NCBI RefSeq assembly: GCF_018324685.1
Contig: NZ_AP023354.1
Span: forward strand, 744,001 to 808,000
Reading direction: 5' to 3'
From: Actinocatenispora sera
Lineage (GTDB): Bacteria > Actinomycetota > Actinomycetes > Mycobacteriales > Micromonosporaceae
DNA length: 64,000 nt
Shown in pieces: positions 1 through 8,767 of the stretch (the stretch's first letter is position 1; every line of letters starts with the position of its first letter). Below the pieces are notes generated by a model. It worked only from the letters and a program-made list of their open reading frames with translations, did no database searches and was not told the origin of the DNA. The position numbers and the translations under genes are program-made.

Positions 1-1931
1 CCGGCGACCACCCCGATCACCCCGCGGGCCACCGGCGCGCTGGCCCGCGGCGCGTGCCAGGCCAGGTCGACCAGCCGGGCGAGCGCCACCGCGGCACCGG
101 CGGCGCCCAGCAGCGGGACCACCGCGGACGGCCCTTTGTCGAGCCGCGCCAGCATCACCACCGCCGGCACCGCGACCGTGCACGTGACCGCGAACATGGT
201 CGACGCCAGCGAGTCGGTGATCCGGTTCCGGCCGGCGCCGCGGGCCAGCTGGCCGGCGGCCGCGGCGAGCAGCCCGCCGGCCAGCACGTATCCGAACGGC
301 GCGAGCGAGACCGCCGCGCCGTACTGCGCGAACCAGTCGGCGACGAAGCCGGCGCCGAGCGCGACCACCGCCACCACCGCCGGGCCCGGCCGGCGGGTGC
401 CGAACACCCAGGTCGACACCAGGACGACCTGGATCAGGGCACACGCCGCGAGACCGACCGGCGAACCCACCCGGCCGGCCGCGATCAGCGCCCCGAACAG
501 CACGACCGCCAGCACGGCGTTGATCGCCGCGGCCGCCCGGTCCGGCGGTACCGGCTCCAGCGACACCGGCGCGGCGGCGTCGGCACCCGCCGGTCCGGTC
601 GCGGGCGGCGCCGCCGGCCAGCCGTCCGCCGGCGCCTGCGCGTCGTACCGGCCGGCTGGCTCCGGCTGCCCGCGGTACGGGTCGCCCGCCCCGCGGTACG
701 GATCGTCGACCGGAGCCCCGCCGGCCGCCCGCCCGCCGTACGTGTCGTCGGCCGGGTCCTCGGCTGCCGGTGGGCGGCCGTACGGATCGGCAACCTGGTA
801 GGGGTCGGGCCGCGGGTCGTGACGGTCGGGCCGCGGGTCGTGACGCTCGCCGGGCGCGTCGTACCGGTCGGCCGAGTACGGCCCGGCCCCGTACTGGTCG
901 GCGGACTGTGGCCCGGCGCCGTACGACTCCGACGAGCCCGGCTCGTGCGGCCCTGCGTCGTACCGGCCGGCGGACTGTGGCCCGGCGCCGTACGGCTCCG
1001 GCGAGCCCGGCTCGTAGGGCGCGGCGTCGTACCGGTCGCGCGGCGCCTGGTACCTGTCCGGCTCGGCGCTCCACCGGTCCGGGCTGTCGGCGTAGCGGTC
1101 CGGTCCGGCGGTGTAGCCGTCCGGCGTACCCGCATACCTGTCGGGCCGGCCGGCACCGTGATCCGCACCGTCGGGGTACCGGTCCGGACTGCCGGCGAAG
1201 CGGGATGTCGCGGCACCGGCTGGATCCGGCTCGTCGCGGTAGCGGGGCTGAGCCGCGGTGCCCGGATCGGGCTCCTCGCGGTAACGAGGCTGGGACGCGG
1301 TGCCTGGGCCGGGCTCGTCGCGGTAGCGGGGTTGGGACGCGGTAGCCGGGCCGTCGCCGGTCGACGGTGGGGCGAACCAGTCGTCGTCGGCCGTCGGCCA
1401 GTCCTCCCGGCCGGACGCTGGCGACTCAGGGTTACCGTCACGACCCACAGAGTTAGCGTACTGGCCGGCGCGGCCGGCGCCGGGCGGTTCGGGGGCGTAC
1501 CGGTCGGGCGCCCGCAGGTCGGCGAACGGGTCCGGCTCCGCACCGCGCGGCGGGTTCGGCCGGTCCGGCGGGGCGGCGCCGAAGTACGGCACGTCCGCCC
1601 CCGATGCGCCGCCCAGAAAACGCCCGGCACCGGGCTCGTCCGGCCCGGGTGCGCCGCCCGGGAAACGGCCAGCGCCGGGCTCGTCCGGCCCGGGTGCGCC
1701 GCCCGGGAACCGGCCGGCGCGAGGCTCGGCTGGGCCGGGCGCGGCGCCGAACCAGTCGACCGTCGAGGTCCCGTCCGGCATCGACGGTGATGGATCCGCC
1801 GGCCGGTACCGCGGATCGTCCTCGACGACCCCGTCGGGCGCGGGATCGGCGGGCGAGCCGAACCAGTCCGGGTCGTACTGGTATCGACCGGTTCCGTCGC
1901 CGGCTGGGCGGGGTGGCGGGTTCGCGGACAC
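1..1931 (-). CDS. Multi-pass membrane protein with long disordered N-terminus (3' end beyond the window)
   Basis: Function not recognised. The reverse-strand frame is open from a GTG at 1931 to the left edge of the window. Roughly the first 450 residues are low-complexity, rich in Pro, Asp, Tyr, Arg and Gly. They include three near-identical 15-residue units of the type [15 protein letters not shown] (about 1620-1720) and many degenerate PRYRDEP and PDRY units. From about position 560 down to the edge the chain becomes hydrophobic, with several predicted transmembrane helices separated by short charged loops. The layout is a cytoplasmic disordered tail followed by an integral membrane domain of unknown family. 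It is divergent from glnR. A TGTGA-N4-TCACA inverted repeat lies in the shared upstream region at 1971-1984. The GTG start is favoured because the protein-like composition begins there; no strong Shine-Dalgarno sequence is evident. Confidence 0.7.
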   Translation of the reverse strand, partial: MSANPPPRPAGDGTGRYQYDPDWFGSPADPAPDGVVEDDPRYRPADPSPSMPDGTSTVDWFGAAPGPAEPRAGRFPGGAPGPDEPGAGRFPGGAPGPDEPGAGRFLGGASGADVPYFGAAPPDRPNPPRGAEPDPFADLRAPDRYAPEPPGAGRAGQYANSVGRDGNPESPASGREDWPTADDDWFAPPSTGDGPATASQPRYRDEPGPGTASQPRYREEPDPGTAAQPRYRDEPDPAGAATSRFAGSPDRYPDGADHGAGRPDRYAGTPDGYTAGPDRYADSPDRWSAEPDRYQAPRDRYDAAPYEPGSPEPYGAGPQSAGRYDAGPHEPGSSESYGAGPQSADQYGAGPYSADRYDAPGERHDPRPDRHDPRPDPYQVADPYGRPPAAEDPADDTYGGRAAGGAPVDDPYRGAGDPYRGQPEPAGRYDAQAPADGWPAAPPATGPAGADAAAPVSLEPVPPDRAAAAINAVLAVVLFGALIAAGRVGSPVGLAACALIQVVLVSTWVFGTRRPGPAVVAVVALGAGFVADWFAQYGAAVSLAPFGYVLAGGLLAAAAGQLARGAGRNRITDSLASTMFAVTCTVAVPAVVMLARLDKGPSAVVPLLGAAGAAVALARLVDLAWHAPRASAPVARGVIGVVA

Positions 1932-2123
1932 GCAGCGATGGTGCCAGAGCACCGCAGCCGGAGGCGAACCTGTGACCGATCACAACCTGCGCCGGCCCCG
2001 GCCTCCGGTAGCCTTTGTCGACAGAACAGCCCGTCAGCGCCGTCGGGAGACCCGAGCAGCTCGGCCCACGGGCCGCCGTCCCGGCCAGCGCGCCAGGACG
2101 GACGAGCGGGAGGTGCCCATCCC

Positions 2124-2906
2124 GTGGAGATCCTCGTCCTCACCGACTCCGCCGACTCCGCCGACCCGGCCGGCGCGGCACCGGACCGCGGCGACGGCAA
2201 TCCGGTGCTACCCGCCCTCGACCTGCTGCCGCACCAGGTCCGCGCGGCCGAACTCGGCATCTCCGCGCTGCTGTCCGGCCCGACGCCGGACGCGGTGCTG
2301 GTCGACGCCCGGTCCGACCTGGCCGGTGCCCGCGCCACCTGCCGGCTGCTCGCCGCGGCCGGGCAGGGCGTACCGCTGATCGCCGTCGTCACCGGCGCCG
2401 GGCTGATCGCCGTCGCCGCCGACTGGGGCATCGACGACGTGGTACTGGCCGGCGCCGAGCCGGCCGAGGTGGAGGCGCGGCTGCGGCTCGCGGCCGGCCG
2501 GGCCGCACTCGCCGCGGACGGTGACGCGGAGCTGGTGCGCTCCGGCGACCTGGTGATCGACCCGGCGACGTACTCGGTGCGGCTGCGCGGCACGCCGCTG
2601 GACCTCACGTACAAGGAGTTCGAGCTGCTGAAGTTCCTCGCCCAGCATCCGGGCCGGGTGTTCACCCGCGACCAGCTGCTGCGCGAGGTGTGGGGGTACG
2701 ACTACTTCGGTGGCACCCGCACCGTCGACGTGCACGTACGGCGGCTGCGGGCCAAGCTCGGCAGCGAGTACGAGTCGATGATCGGCACGGTGCGGCAGGT
2801 AGGCTACAAGTTCATCGCCGCGCAGCCGCCCCGGCAACTCCCCGACACCGACCCCGCACCCGCTCCGTCGATCAAGACCCCCGCAGTCGATCAAGGCCCC
2901 CGGTAG
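2124..2906 (+). CDS. glnR: GlnR-type nitrogen response regulator (atypical OmpR family)
   Basis: GlnR is the global transcription factor of nitrogen assimilation in actinobacteria and acts as a homodimer without a cognate kinase. The 260-residue product has a receiver-like domain (about 1-125), with Asp61 in LVDAR at the phospho-acceptor position but without the usual acidic pocket. A winged-helix DNA-binding domain follows (about 141-236), with the family-typical stretches [20 protein letters not shown] and [23 protein letters not shown] at 2124 is chosen because GGGAGG lies 11 nt upstream and the aligned family begins there; a longer reading upstream is non-homologous. The last 13 or so residues are encoded by the first GATCAA repeats of the array at 2868-3104, so the tail has been supplied by the repeat. 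mshD follows in the same direction, an association also seen nearby in streptomycetes. Confidence 0.93.
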   Translation: MEILVLTDSADSADPAGAAPDRGDGNPVLPALDLLPHQVRAAELGISALLSGPTPDAVLVDARSDLAGARATCRLLAAAGQGVPLIAVVTGAGLIAVAADWGIDDVVLAGAEPAEVEARLRLAAGRAALAADGDAELVRSGDLVIDPATYSVRLRGTPLDLTYKEFELLKFLAQHPGRVFTRDQLLREVWGYDYFGGTRTVDVHVRRLRAKLGSEYESMIGTVRQVGYKFIAAQPPRQLPDTDPAPAPSIKTPAVDQGPR

Positions 2907-3104
2907 TCGATCAAGGGCCCAGGTAGTTGATCAAGGCCCGCGGTAGTCGATCAAGGGCCCAGGTAGTTGATCAAGGGATCGGTTCACGTACTCCGCGAAC
3001 GATGTGTCGCAACCCCTTGATCAACGGCACCGCCCCTTGATCAGCGGCGCGCTCTATCGACGGCACGGTCCCTTGATCAACGGGGCGCGCGCTCGATCAA
3101 CGGG
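2868..3104. repeat. GATCAA inverted-repeat array, copy 1 (largest)
   Basis: Six units containing GATCAAG (GATC at 2870, 2889, 2909, 2929, 2949, 2969) repeat every 20 bp in one orientation. They face reverse-oriented units at 3019, 3039, a degenerate one near 3057, then 3075 and 3095. The innermost pair forms the conserved 58-bp core at 2967-3024: TTGATCAAGGGATC, about 30 variable bases, then a CCTTGATCAA arm, with 50 bp between the two GATC sites. The same core occurs at 18867-18924 and 56400-56457. The array starts inside the 3' end of glnR and ends about 20 bp before the mshD promoter. It could fold into a long hairpin, so a terminator or mRNA 3'-end role is possible. Confidence 0.85.
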
Positions 3105-3132
3105 CCGGGGGTGCAGCGATTACGGTGGGGCC

Positions 3133-4050
3133 ATGAGTATCGGGGCCGCTGACATCGCGGTGACCACGGTCGGGCAGGTGTCCGTCGACGCGCGGGACGA
3201 GGTGGCGGAGCTGGCCGAGGTCGCCGGGATCGCCGATGGCGTCGCGCCACTCGGCGAGTCGTTCCGGCTGCGCCTGGCGCACGGCGGTACCGACGTGCTG
3301 CACCTGCTGGCGCGCGCCGGCACCGTGCTCGTCGGGTACGCGCAGCTCGACGTCGCCGCCGGCGAGGCGGAGCTGGTGGTGCACCCGGCGTACCGGCGGC
3401 GCGGGGTGGGACGAACCCTGCTGCGCGCGCTGGTCGAGGCGGCCGGTGCGGACGCGCCGCTGTCCATGTGGGCGCACGGCGACCATCCGTCGGCCACCGC
3501 GCTCGGCTGGCCGGCCGGCTTCCGACGGTACCGGGTGCTCTGGCAGCTGCGCCGGGACCTGACCGGGCCGATGCCGGAGGTGGCGGTACCGGAGGGGATC
3601 CGGATCCGCGCGTTCGAGCCCGGCGTGGACGAGGACGCCTGGCTGCACGTCAACGGGCGGGCCTTCGCGGACCATCCGGACCAGGGCCGGTGGACCCGGG
3701 AGGACCTGCTGCTGCGGGAGGCGGAGCCGTGGTTCGACCCGGCCGGCTTCCTGCTCGCCGAGGACGCCGCCGGCCGGCTGGTCGGCTTCCACTGGACGAA
3801 GGTGCACGACGAGGGCGACCATCAGGTCGGCGAGGTGTACGTGCTGGGCATCGACCCGGACGCGCAGGGCGGCGGCCTCGGTGCGGCGCTGACCGCGGCC
3901 GGGCTGCGCTACCTGCGGGACGCCCGCGGCCTGGCCACCGTGCTGCTCTACGTCGACGAGGACAACCCGCGCGCGGTGGCGCTGTACCGCAAGGCCGGCT
4001 TCACCCAGTGGGTCACCGACGTCGCCCTGCACCGCAACGCCGGCGACTGA
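3133..4050 (+). CDS. mshD: Mycothiol synthase (tandem GNAT acetyltransferase)
   Basis: MshD acetylates Cys-GlcN-Ins with acetyl-CoA, the last step of mycothiol synthesis in the cytoplasm. The 305-residue protein has two GNAT domains. The first (about 40-140) has an acetyl-CoA loop RRRGVGRTLL. The second (about 150-300) has EVYVLGIDPDAQGGGLG followed by the family-typical LYVDEDNPRAVALYRKAGF. Length and domain order match the family. ATG at 3133 is preferred over an upstream in-frame start inside the GATCAA array because TACGGT (3121-3126) lies 6 nt upstream, the arrangement of a leaderless transcript. Confidence 0.94.
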   Translation: MSIGAADIAVTTVGQVSVDARDEVAELAEVAGIADGVAPLGESFRLRLAHGGTDVLHLLARAGTVLVGYAQLDVAAGEAELVVHPAYRRRGVGRTLLRALVEAAGADAPLSMWAHGDHPSATALGWPAGFRRYRVLWQLRRDLTGPMPEVAVPEGIRIRAFEPGVDEDAWLHVNGRAFADHPDQGRWTREDLLLREAEPWFDPAGFLLAEDAAGRLVGFHWTKVHDEGDHQVGEVYVLGIDPDAQGGGLGAALTAAGLRYLRDARGLATVLLYVDEDNPRAVALYRKAGFTQWVTDVALHRNAGD

Positions 4051-4094
4051 CTCCACCGCCGCTGCCGCCCGCACCGCCTGCGGCAGCCGCCAGG

Positions 4095-4240
4095 CCGGAC
4101 CGGCGCGACCCGGACCGCTCGGCATCGCCCCGGGGCCAGCCCGGACCGGCGCGACCCGGACCGCTCGGCATCGCCCCGGGGCCAGCCCGGACCGGCGCGA
4201 CCCGGACCGCTCGGCATCGCCCAGGGCCAGCCCGGACCGG
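4095..4240. repeat. 46-bp tandem repeat, three copies
   Basis: A 46-bp unit beginning CCCGGACCGGCGCGACCCGG is repeated three times head to tail just after mshD. The first two copies are essentially identical; the third lacks one base and is followed by a partial fourth. No coding signal is evident. The repeat lies between mshD and the decayed WD40-like gene. Confidence 0.85.
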
Positions 4241-4261
4241 CGGGCCTCGGGAGCGTCCGGC

Positions 4262-5000
4262 GTGCGGTGCCGATCCGGGGCGAAACCGGCCGTACTCCTG
4301 GCGGCTCGCCGCGGTGCGCCGGCGCCGCCGCCGGTGCGCCGGCGCCGCCGCTGCCGCGGTACTCGCCGTCGCCCTCCTCGGCACCGGCCGCTCACCGGGA
4401 CGCGCGAGCACGACCACCCGGCGCCCGGCACGTACGCGTCCGTAGAGCCGTCCGCGCATCGGTCCACCGGCGGCAGCGCGGCGGATTCGCTGCCGCTGGC
4501 CGCGACGCAGCTACCGCGCACCATCGACACCGACCCGGCGCACGCCGAACCTCTGTCCACCCGTCCGGTCCGGCACGCGCTCGGGCTGTTCGCGGCATAC
4601 CCGGCCGGCTGGCCGCAGGTGCCGCCCCGGACCTCGGTCGTGCTGGTACTGGGTGACGACGCCCGGATGCGCCGGATCGCCACGGTGGCCGTGCTCGGCA
4701 GCGCCGGGACGGGTACGAGCCGGCGCCGCTCGCGTCCGGCGCGCTGAACGCGGCGGGCACCCGGGCCGCGTTCCCGCAGCCCGACGGCACGGTCCTCACC
4801 GTCGACCTGACCGGTACCGGGCACCGCTCGTACCGGATGGGCACCGGCACCGTGCAGGCGATGTGGTGGGTGGGCGACGACGACCTCGTCGTCGGTACCA
4901 CCGAGCTGACCCGGGTGCTGGACCTGCACTCGGGTACCAACCGGCTGCTGCCCGGCTGACCGGAGACGCCCAGGTGGCGCTGCGGCCCGGCGTCTACTGA
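4262..5000 (+). pseudogene. Decayed WD40/beta-propeller-like membrane-anchored protein
   Basis: Protein-like sequence continues through three reading frames. An Arg-rich segment followed by an Ala/Leu-rich membrane anchor is near 4300-4390 in one frame. A long stretch ending RHALGLFAAYPAGWPQVPP with VLVLGDDARMRRIATVAVL follows in a second frame (to about 4705). Then YEPAPLASGALNAAGTRAAF through TELTRVLDLHSGTNRLLPG lies in a third (about 4713-4959), with a possible further shift to a stop at 5000. The order resembles membrane-anchored WD40-repeat proteins of Micromonosporaceae (recalled, not searched). Several shifts and a short C-terminus suggest genuine decay rather than one sequencing error. 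No intact start-to-stop frame covers it. Confidence 0.55.
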
Positions 5001-5063
5001 GCCGCCGCCGTCGGCTCGATCTCAGCGCCGATGTCGGCCCGGCGGGCGCGGCGGCGATCGGGG

Positions 5064-5079
5064 CAGGACATTTGTCCTG
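5064..5079. promoter_or_regulatory. Perfect operator-like inverted repeat before the ABC/two-component operon
   Basis: CAGGACA-TT-TGTCCTG is a perfect 7-bp inverted repeat with a 2-bp centre. It sits about 45 bp upstream of the -10-like TAGCGT (5125-5130), which is 7 nt before the ATG at 5138. The position suits binding of the NarL-type response regulator encoded at the end of the same operon, giving autoregulation (inference). Confidence 0.65.
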
Positions 5080-5137
5080 GCGGAGTGGGGACACGTACGC
5101 CTGCCGGCGGGGTCGGCGGATTCGTAGCGTCGTAGCC

Positions 5138-6058
5138 ATGCAGAACACGGATGCGGTGCGGTTTCGCGGAGTGTCCTTCCGCTACGGCCAGGTACGGGCG
5201 GTGTCCGACCTGGACCTGACCATCGGTCGTGGCCAGACGGTGGCCCTGCTCGGCCCGAACGGCGCGGGCAAGTCGACCTCGATCGCGATGATGCTCGGCC
5301 TGCTCGCCCCGGACACCGGCCGGGTCGAGCTGTTCGGTACCAGCCCGAACGCGGCCAGCACGGCCGGCAAGGTCGGCGCCATGCTGCAGGAGACGGAGCT
5401 GCTGCCCCGGGTCACCGTGGCCGAGCTGCTCGGCTTCGTCCGCGGGCTCTACCCGAACCCGATGCCGTTCGACGAGCTGGTCCGGCTGGCCGACCTGGAC
5501 GGCCTGACCGGCCGGCGGCTGGAGAAGCTGTCCGGCGGCCAGTCGCAGCGGGTGAAGTTCGCCGCCGCCATCGCCGGCCGGCCGGAGCTGCTGGTGCTGG
5601 ACGAGCCGACCGCGGCGATGGATGTCGAGTCCCGGCACGGTTTCTGGCGCGCGATGCGCCGGTACGCCCGGGCCGGGCACACGGTGCTGTTCTCCACCCA
5701 CTACGTGGAGGAGGCGGACGAGAGCGCCGACCGGGTCGTGGTGATCGCCGGCGGTCGGCTGATCGCCGACGGCACCCCGGCCGCGATCCGCCGCTCGGTT
5801 GCCACCCACAACGTCGGCATCGCCGTACCCGCGAACGGCACCGCCGGGCTGGACCGGCTGCCGGCCGTCACCGCGGTGGAGATCCGCGGCGACCGCGCCT
5901 ACCTGGCCACCGACGACGCGGACGCCACCGTACTGGCCCTCGCCGAGTCCGGCCTGCTGCGCGAGCTGGAGGTCCGCGGCGCCCGGCTGGAGGACGCCTA
6001 CCTCGCCCTGACCGCCGAGCACGGCACCGAAGCGATCCTCGAAGGAGCACAGCGATGA
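5138..6058 (+). CDS. ABC exporter ATP-binding subunit (DrrA-like)
   Basis: This is the ATPase of an ABC-2 type exporter. The 306-residue protein carries Walker A GPNGAGKST (39-47), signature LSGGQSQRV (about 131), Walker B LLVLDEPTAAMD (about 151) and the H-loop STH, followed by a roughly 85-residue C-terminal domain usual for drug or lipid exporters of this type. The start at 5138 has TAGCGT 7 nt upstream (leaderless type) and no Shine-Dalgarno. Its stop overlaps the permease start by 4 nt (ATGA). Permease, sensor kinase and regulator follow at once, so the pump is probably induced by an envelope signal sensed by its own kinase. The substrate is unknown. Confidence 0.92.
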   Translation: MQNTDAVRFRGVSFRYGQVRAVSDLDLTIGRGQTVALLGPNGAGKSTSIAMMLGLLAPDTGRVELFGTSPNAASTAGKVGAMLQETELLPRVTVAELLGFVRGLYPNPMPFDELVRLADLDGLTGRRLEKLSGGQSQRVKFAAAIAGRPELLVLDEPTAAMDVESRHGFWRAMRRYARAGHTVLFSTHYVEEADESADRVVVIAGGRLIADGTPAAIRRSVATHNVGIAVPANGTAGLDRLPAVTAVEIRGDRAYLATDDADATVLALAESGLLRELEVRGARLEDAYLALTAEHGTEAILEGAQR

Positions 6059-6786
6059 CCGGCTACCTGAAGCTCGAGATCCGCCGGCTGCTGCGCAGCC
6101 CCAGCTACCTGATGTCCAGCCTGGCCATGCCGCTGGTGATGTACCTGGTGATCTCCAACCTGTACGGCGGGTCCGGCGCGGAACGCCAGCAGGTCGCGGT
6201 CTATCTGATGGTCAGCATGGCCGGGTTCGGTGCCGTGGGCGCCGCGCTGACCAACGGCATGTCGGTGGTCGCCGACCGTTCGAACGGCTGGCTGCGGCAG
6301 CTGCGGATCACCCCGCTGGACGCGCGCCGGGTCGTGGTGGCCCGCGGGCTGACCGGGATGCTCGCCGGGCTGCCCGGCATCCTCGTGGTCTGCGTGGTCG
6401 GTGGCGTGCTCAACGGCGTGCACCTGCCGATGATCCAGTGGGTCGGGGTGATCGCGCTGCTCTGGCTGGGGTTGGCCCCGTTCGCGCTGCTCGGCCTCGG
6501 CGTCGGCTACCTGGTGTCGGTACCCGCGGCGGGCCCGGTCACGATGCTGCTGAACTTCGCCATGTCGATCCTCGGCGGGCTGTGGATGCCGGCCACGCTG
6601 TTCCCGCACGCCCTGCGCATGGTCAGCCAGTTCGTCCCCACCTTCGGATATGCGAACATCTCCCGGCAGATCGCGTTCCACCACGCGCCGCACCTGACCG
6701 ACATCGCGGTACTGGTCGGCTGGCTGGGGGCGTTCACGGCGCTGGCGCTGGTCGCGTACCGGCGGGCCGGTCGACGCGCCGCCTGA
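6055..6786 (+). CDS. ABC-2 type exporter permease
   Basis: The 243-residue membrane subunit pairs with the ATPase encoded just upstream. Six hydrophobic helices are visible: a helix after the amphipathic start YLKLEIRRLLRSPSYL, a pair around 55-75 and 105-130, LLWLGLAPFALLGLGVGYLV, LLNFAMSILGGLWMPATLF, and a last helix near the C-terminus. This is the standard ABC-2 fold. It overlaps the upstream gene by 4 nt and ends 18 bp before the kinase gene, so the four genes form one transcription unit. The substrate cannot be read from sequence. Confidence 0.9.
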   Translation: MTGYLKLEIRRLLRSPSYLMSSLAMPLVMYLVISNLYGGSGAERQQVAVYLMVSMAGFGAVGAALTNGMSVVADRSNGWLRQLRITPLDARRVVVARGLTGMLAGLPGILVVCVVGGVLNGVHLPMIQWVGVIALLWLGLAPFALLGLGVGYLVSVPAAGPVTMLLNFAMSILGGLWMPATLFPHALRMVSQFVPTFGYANISRQIAFHHAPHLTDIAVLVGWLGAFTALALVAYRRAGRRAA

Positions 6787-6804
6787 GAGACTGGTGGGGA
6801 ACTC

Positions 6805-8073
6805 GTGATCGGCGGCCACGGCACCGGGAGCGGCATGAACTGGCTGGCACGGCTGGCGCGGCGGGTCGACGCGGTCGAGGCGCGCTCGCTGGCCCGCTCG
6901 CGGGACAAGCTACGCAACGGCACCGACCGGGGGCCGGACGGCAAGATCGGCCGCGCCGGCATCGTCGTCTGGCTGGCACTGCTGGTGTTCCCGCTGATCG
7001 TGGCGGTGCTCGACGGCCAGTGGCTGGCCGCGGTCGGGGTCATCGCGATGGGCGCGACGATGACCGTCGCGATGCGCCTGCCGCCGACCGGCCTGGCCCA
7101 GCTCACCCGGTACCTGCTGCTGCTCCCGCTGCTGGCACTGGCGCTGGCGCTCGGGCGGACGATCCCCGGCTCGGGCGGCCTGCTCGTGGTGTTGCCGGCG
7201 CAGGCCGCGGCGATGATCCTGCCGATGGTGGTACCGGCGTTCCTCGGCGTGCTGGCGGTCTCGTCGCTGGTGATCGTGGTACTCGGCGGGCATGGCGGAC
7301 TCGACTACGTCACCATCGCGCTGGCCGCCTGGATGTCCGGCCTGGTCATGTTCATCATGCGGCGGTTCTTCACCACGATCGGGCTGCTGCGGGAGGCGCG
7401 TGAGGAGCTGGCGCGCAGCGCCGTCGCCGACGAGCGGGTCCGGTTCGCCCGTGACCTGCACGACCTGCTCGGCCACACCCTCTCGGTGATCGTGGTCAAG
7501 GCGCAGGTGGTGCGGCGGCTGGCGTACCGGGACGCCGCGAAGGCCGCCGCGGCGGCCGCCGACATCGAGACGATCGGCCGGCAGGCGCTGGTGGAGGTGC
7601 GCGAGGCGGTCACCGGGTACCGGCAGCGCGGCCTCGCCGCGGAGCTCGACGGCGCCCGGGCCGCCCTCGCCGACGCCGGCATCACCGCCACCGTGCGCCG
7701 CGCCGCCGGCGACCCGGACGAGGCGGCGGACGCCCTGCTCGGCTGGGCGGTACGGGAGGCGACCACCAACGTGATCCGGCACTCGGCGGCGACGCACTGC
7801 ACGATCAGCCTGCGCTACGCCGACGACCGGGCGATCCTGCAGGTCGCCGACGACGGTACCGGCGCGGGCTCGCCCGGCCCGGACGGCGCGTCCGGGCCGC
7901 CGACGGCTGCCGCCCGGTTCGAGCCGCTCGGCGGGATGGGTGGGGGGAACGGGCTGCGCGGGCTGGCGGAGCGGTTCGGTGCCGCCGGCGGCACGGTACA
8001 CACCGCCGCCGGCCGGCACGGGTTCACGCTGACCGCGACCGTCCCGGTGACGGTTGGCAGGATGGACGAGTGA
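6805..8073 (+). CDS. Sensor histidine kinase, DesK/NarX-like
   Basis: This membrane sensor kinase is the partner of the downstream NarL-type regulator. The N-terminal half holds about five transmembrane helices (residues about 50-200) with almost no extracellular domain, so it may sense within the membrane, as intramembrane-sensing kinases linked to ABC pumps do. The dimerisation/phosphoacceptor motif RDLHDLLGHTLS has His219. The HATPase_c domain has the N-box REATTNVIRHS and a G-box around ADDGTGAG and GNGLRGLAERF. The start could be GTG at 6805 or ATG at 6835; both have a purine-rich tract 4 nt upstream. The 3' end overlaps the regulator gene by 4 nt. Confidence 0.92.
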   Translation: MIGGHGTGSGMNWLARLARRVDAVEARSLARSRDKLRNGTDRGPDGKIGRAGIVVWLALLVFPLIVAVLDGQWLAAVGVIAMGATMTVAMRLPPTGLAQLTRYLLLLPLLALALALGRTIPGSGGLLVVLPAQAAAMILPMVVPAFLGVLAVSSLVIVVLGGHGGLDYVTIALAAWMSGLVMFIMRRFFTTIGLLREAREELARSAVADERVRFARDLHDLLGHTLSVIVVKAQVVRRLAYRDAAKAAAAAADIETIGRQALVEVREAVTGYRQRGLAAELDGARAALADAGITATVRRAAGDPDEAADALLGWAVREATTNVIRHSAATHCTISLRYADDRAILQVADDGTGAGSPGPDGASGPPTAAARFEPLGGMGGGNGLRGLAERFGAAGGTVHTAAGRHGFTLTATVPVTVGRMDE

Positions 8074-8675
8074 TCCGGGTACTGCTGGCCGAAGACCAGG
8101 GCATGATGCGTGGCGCGCTGGCCACCCTGCTGGAGCTGGAAGACGACATCGACGTGGTCGGGCTGCTCGCCCGCGGCGACGAGGTCGTGGACGCCTGCGT
8201 ACGGCTGACGCCCGACGTCGCGGTGCTCGACATCGAGATGCCCGGCCGCAGCGGCCTGGACGCGGCGGCCGAGCTGGCCACCGCCGTACCGTCCTGCCGG
8301 GTGCTGATCGTCACCACGTTCGGCCGCCCCGGCTACCTGCGCCGGGCGATGGACGCCGGCGCCCGCGGTTTCCTGATCAAGGACAGCCCGGTCGAGCAGC
8401 TCGCCGACGCGATCCGCCGGGTGGTCGCCGGCGAGACGGTGGTCGATCCGACGCTCGCGGCGGCGGCCCTGCGGGCCGGCCCGAACCCGCTGTCGGCCCG
8501 GGAACGCGACGTGCTCGCCGCCTCCGCCGACGGCGCCACGATCGCCGACATCGCCCGCGCTCTGCACCTGTCCGAGAGCACGGTGCGCAACTACCTGTCC
8601 GCCGCCATCGGCAAGACCAGCACCCGCAACCGGATCGAGGCCCTCAACGCCGCCCGCACCAACGGCTGGCTCTGA
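8070..8675 (+). CDS. Response regulator, NarL/FixJ family
   Basis: This DNA-binding response regulator is paired with the kinase just upstream. The receiver domain (1-120) has acidic residues in LLAEDQ, phospho-acceptor Asp54 in VAVLDIEMPG, and Lys in FLIKDSP. A LuxR-type helix-turn-helix (about 135-195) has LSARERDVLAASADGATIADIARALHLSESTVRNYL. It starts at GTG 8070, inside the kinase stop (4-nt overlap). Its likely target is the CAGGACA-TT-TGTCCTG palindrome at 5064-5079 before the operon. It converges with the FHA/ABC gene; no convincing terminator is seen in the 92-bp gap. Confidence 0.94.
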   Translation: MIRVLLAEDQGMMRGALATLLELEDDIDVVGLLARGDEVVDACVRLTPDVAVLDIEMPGRSGLDAAAELATAVPSCRVLIVTTFGRPGYLRRAMDAGARGFLIKDSPVEQLADAIRRVVAGETVVDPTLAAAALRAGPNPLSARERDVLAASADGATIADIARALHLSESTVRNYLSAAIGKTSTRNRIEALNAARTNGWL

Positions 8676-8767
8676 CCCGCCCGTGCCCGCGGCGCCTTCT
8701 GCACGGACCACAGCAGGCATCGCCGTGCCCCGGCAGACGGCACCGGTCGGACCGGGTACCGGCGAGG

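Noticed and set aside
1971-1984. TGTGACCGATCACA as a CRP site
   Set aside because: The half-sites match but the spacer is 4 bp rather than 6 bp; kept only as an inverted repeat.
485-2665. Long reverse ORF spanning the glnR promoter
   Set aside because: It is an antisense frame created by high G+C; Arg/Pro/Ser-rich with no domain, and it conflicts with GlnR and the membrane protein frame.
2868-3104. GATCAA array as a CRISPR array
   Set aside because: Units are 20 bp apart with no unique spacers, the array switches orientation in the middle, and there are no cas genes.
4095-4240. 46-bp tandem repeat as CRISPR
   Set aside because: Copies abut directly without spacers.
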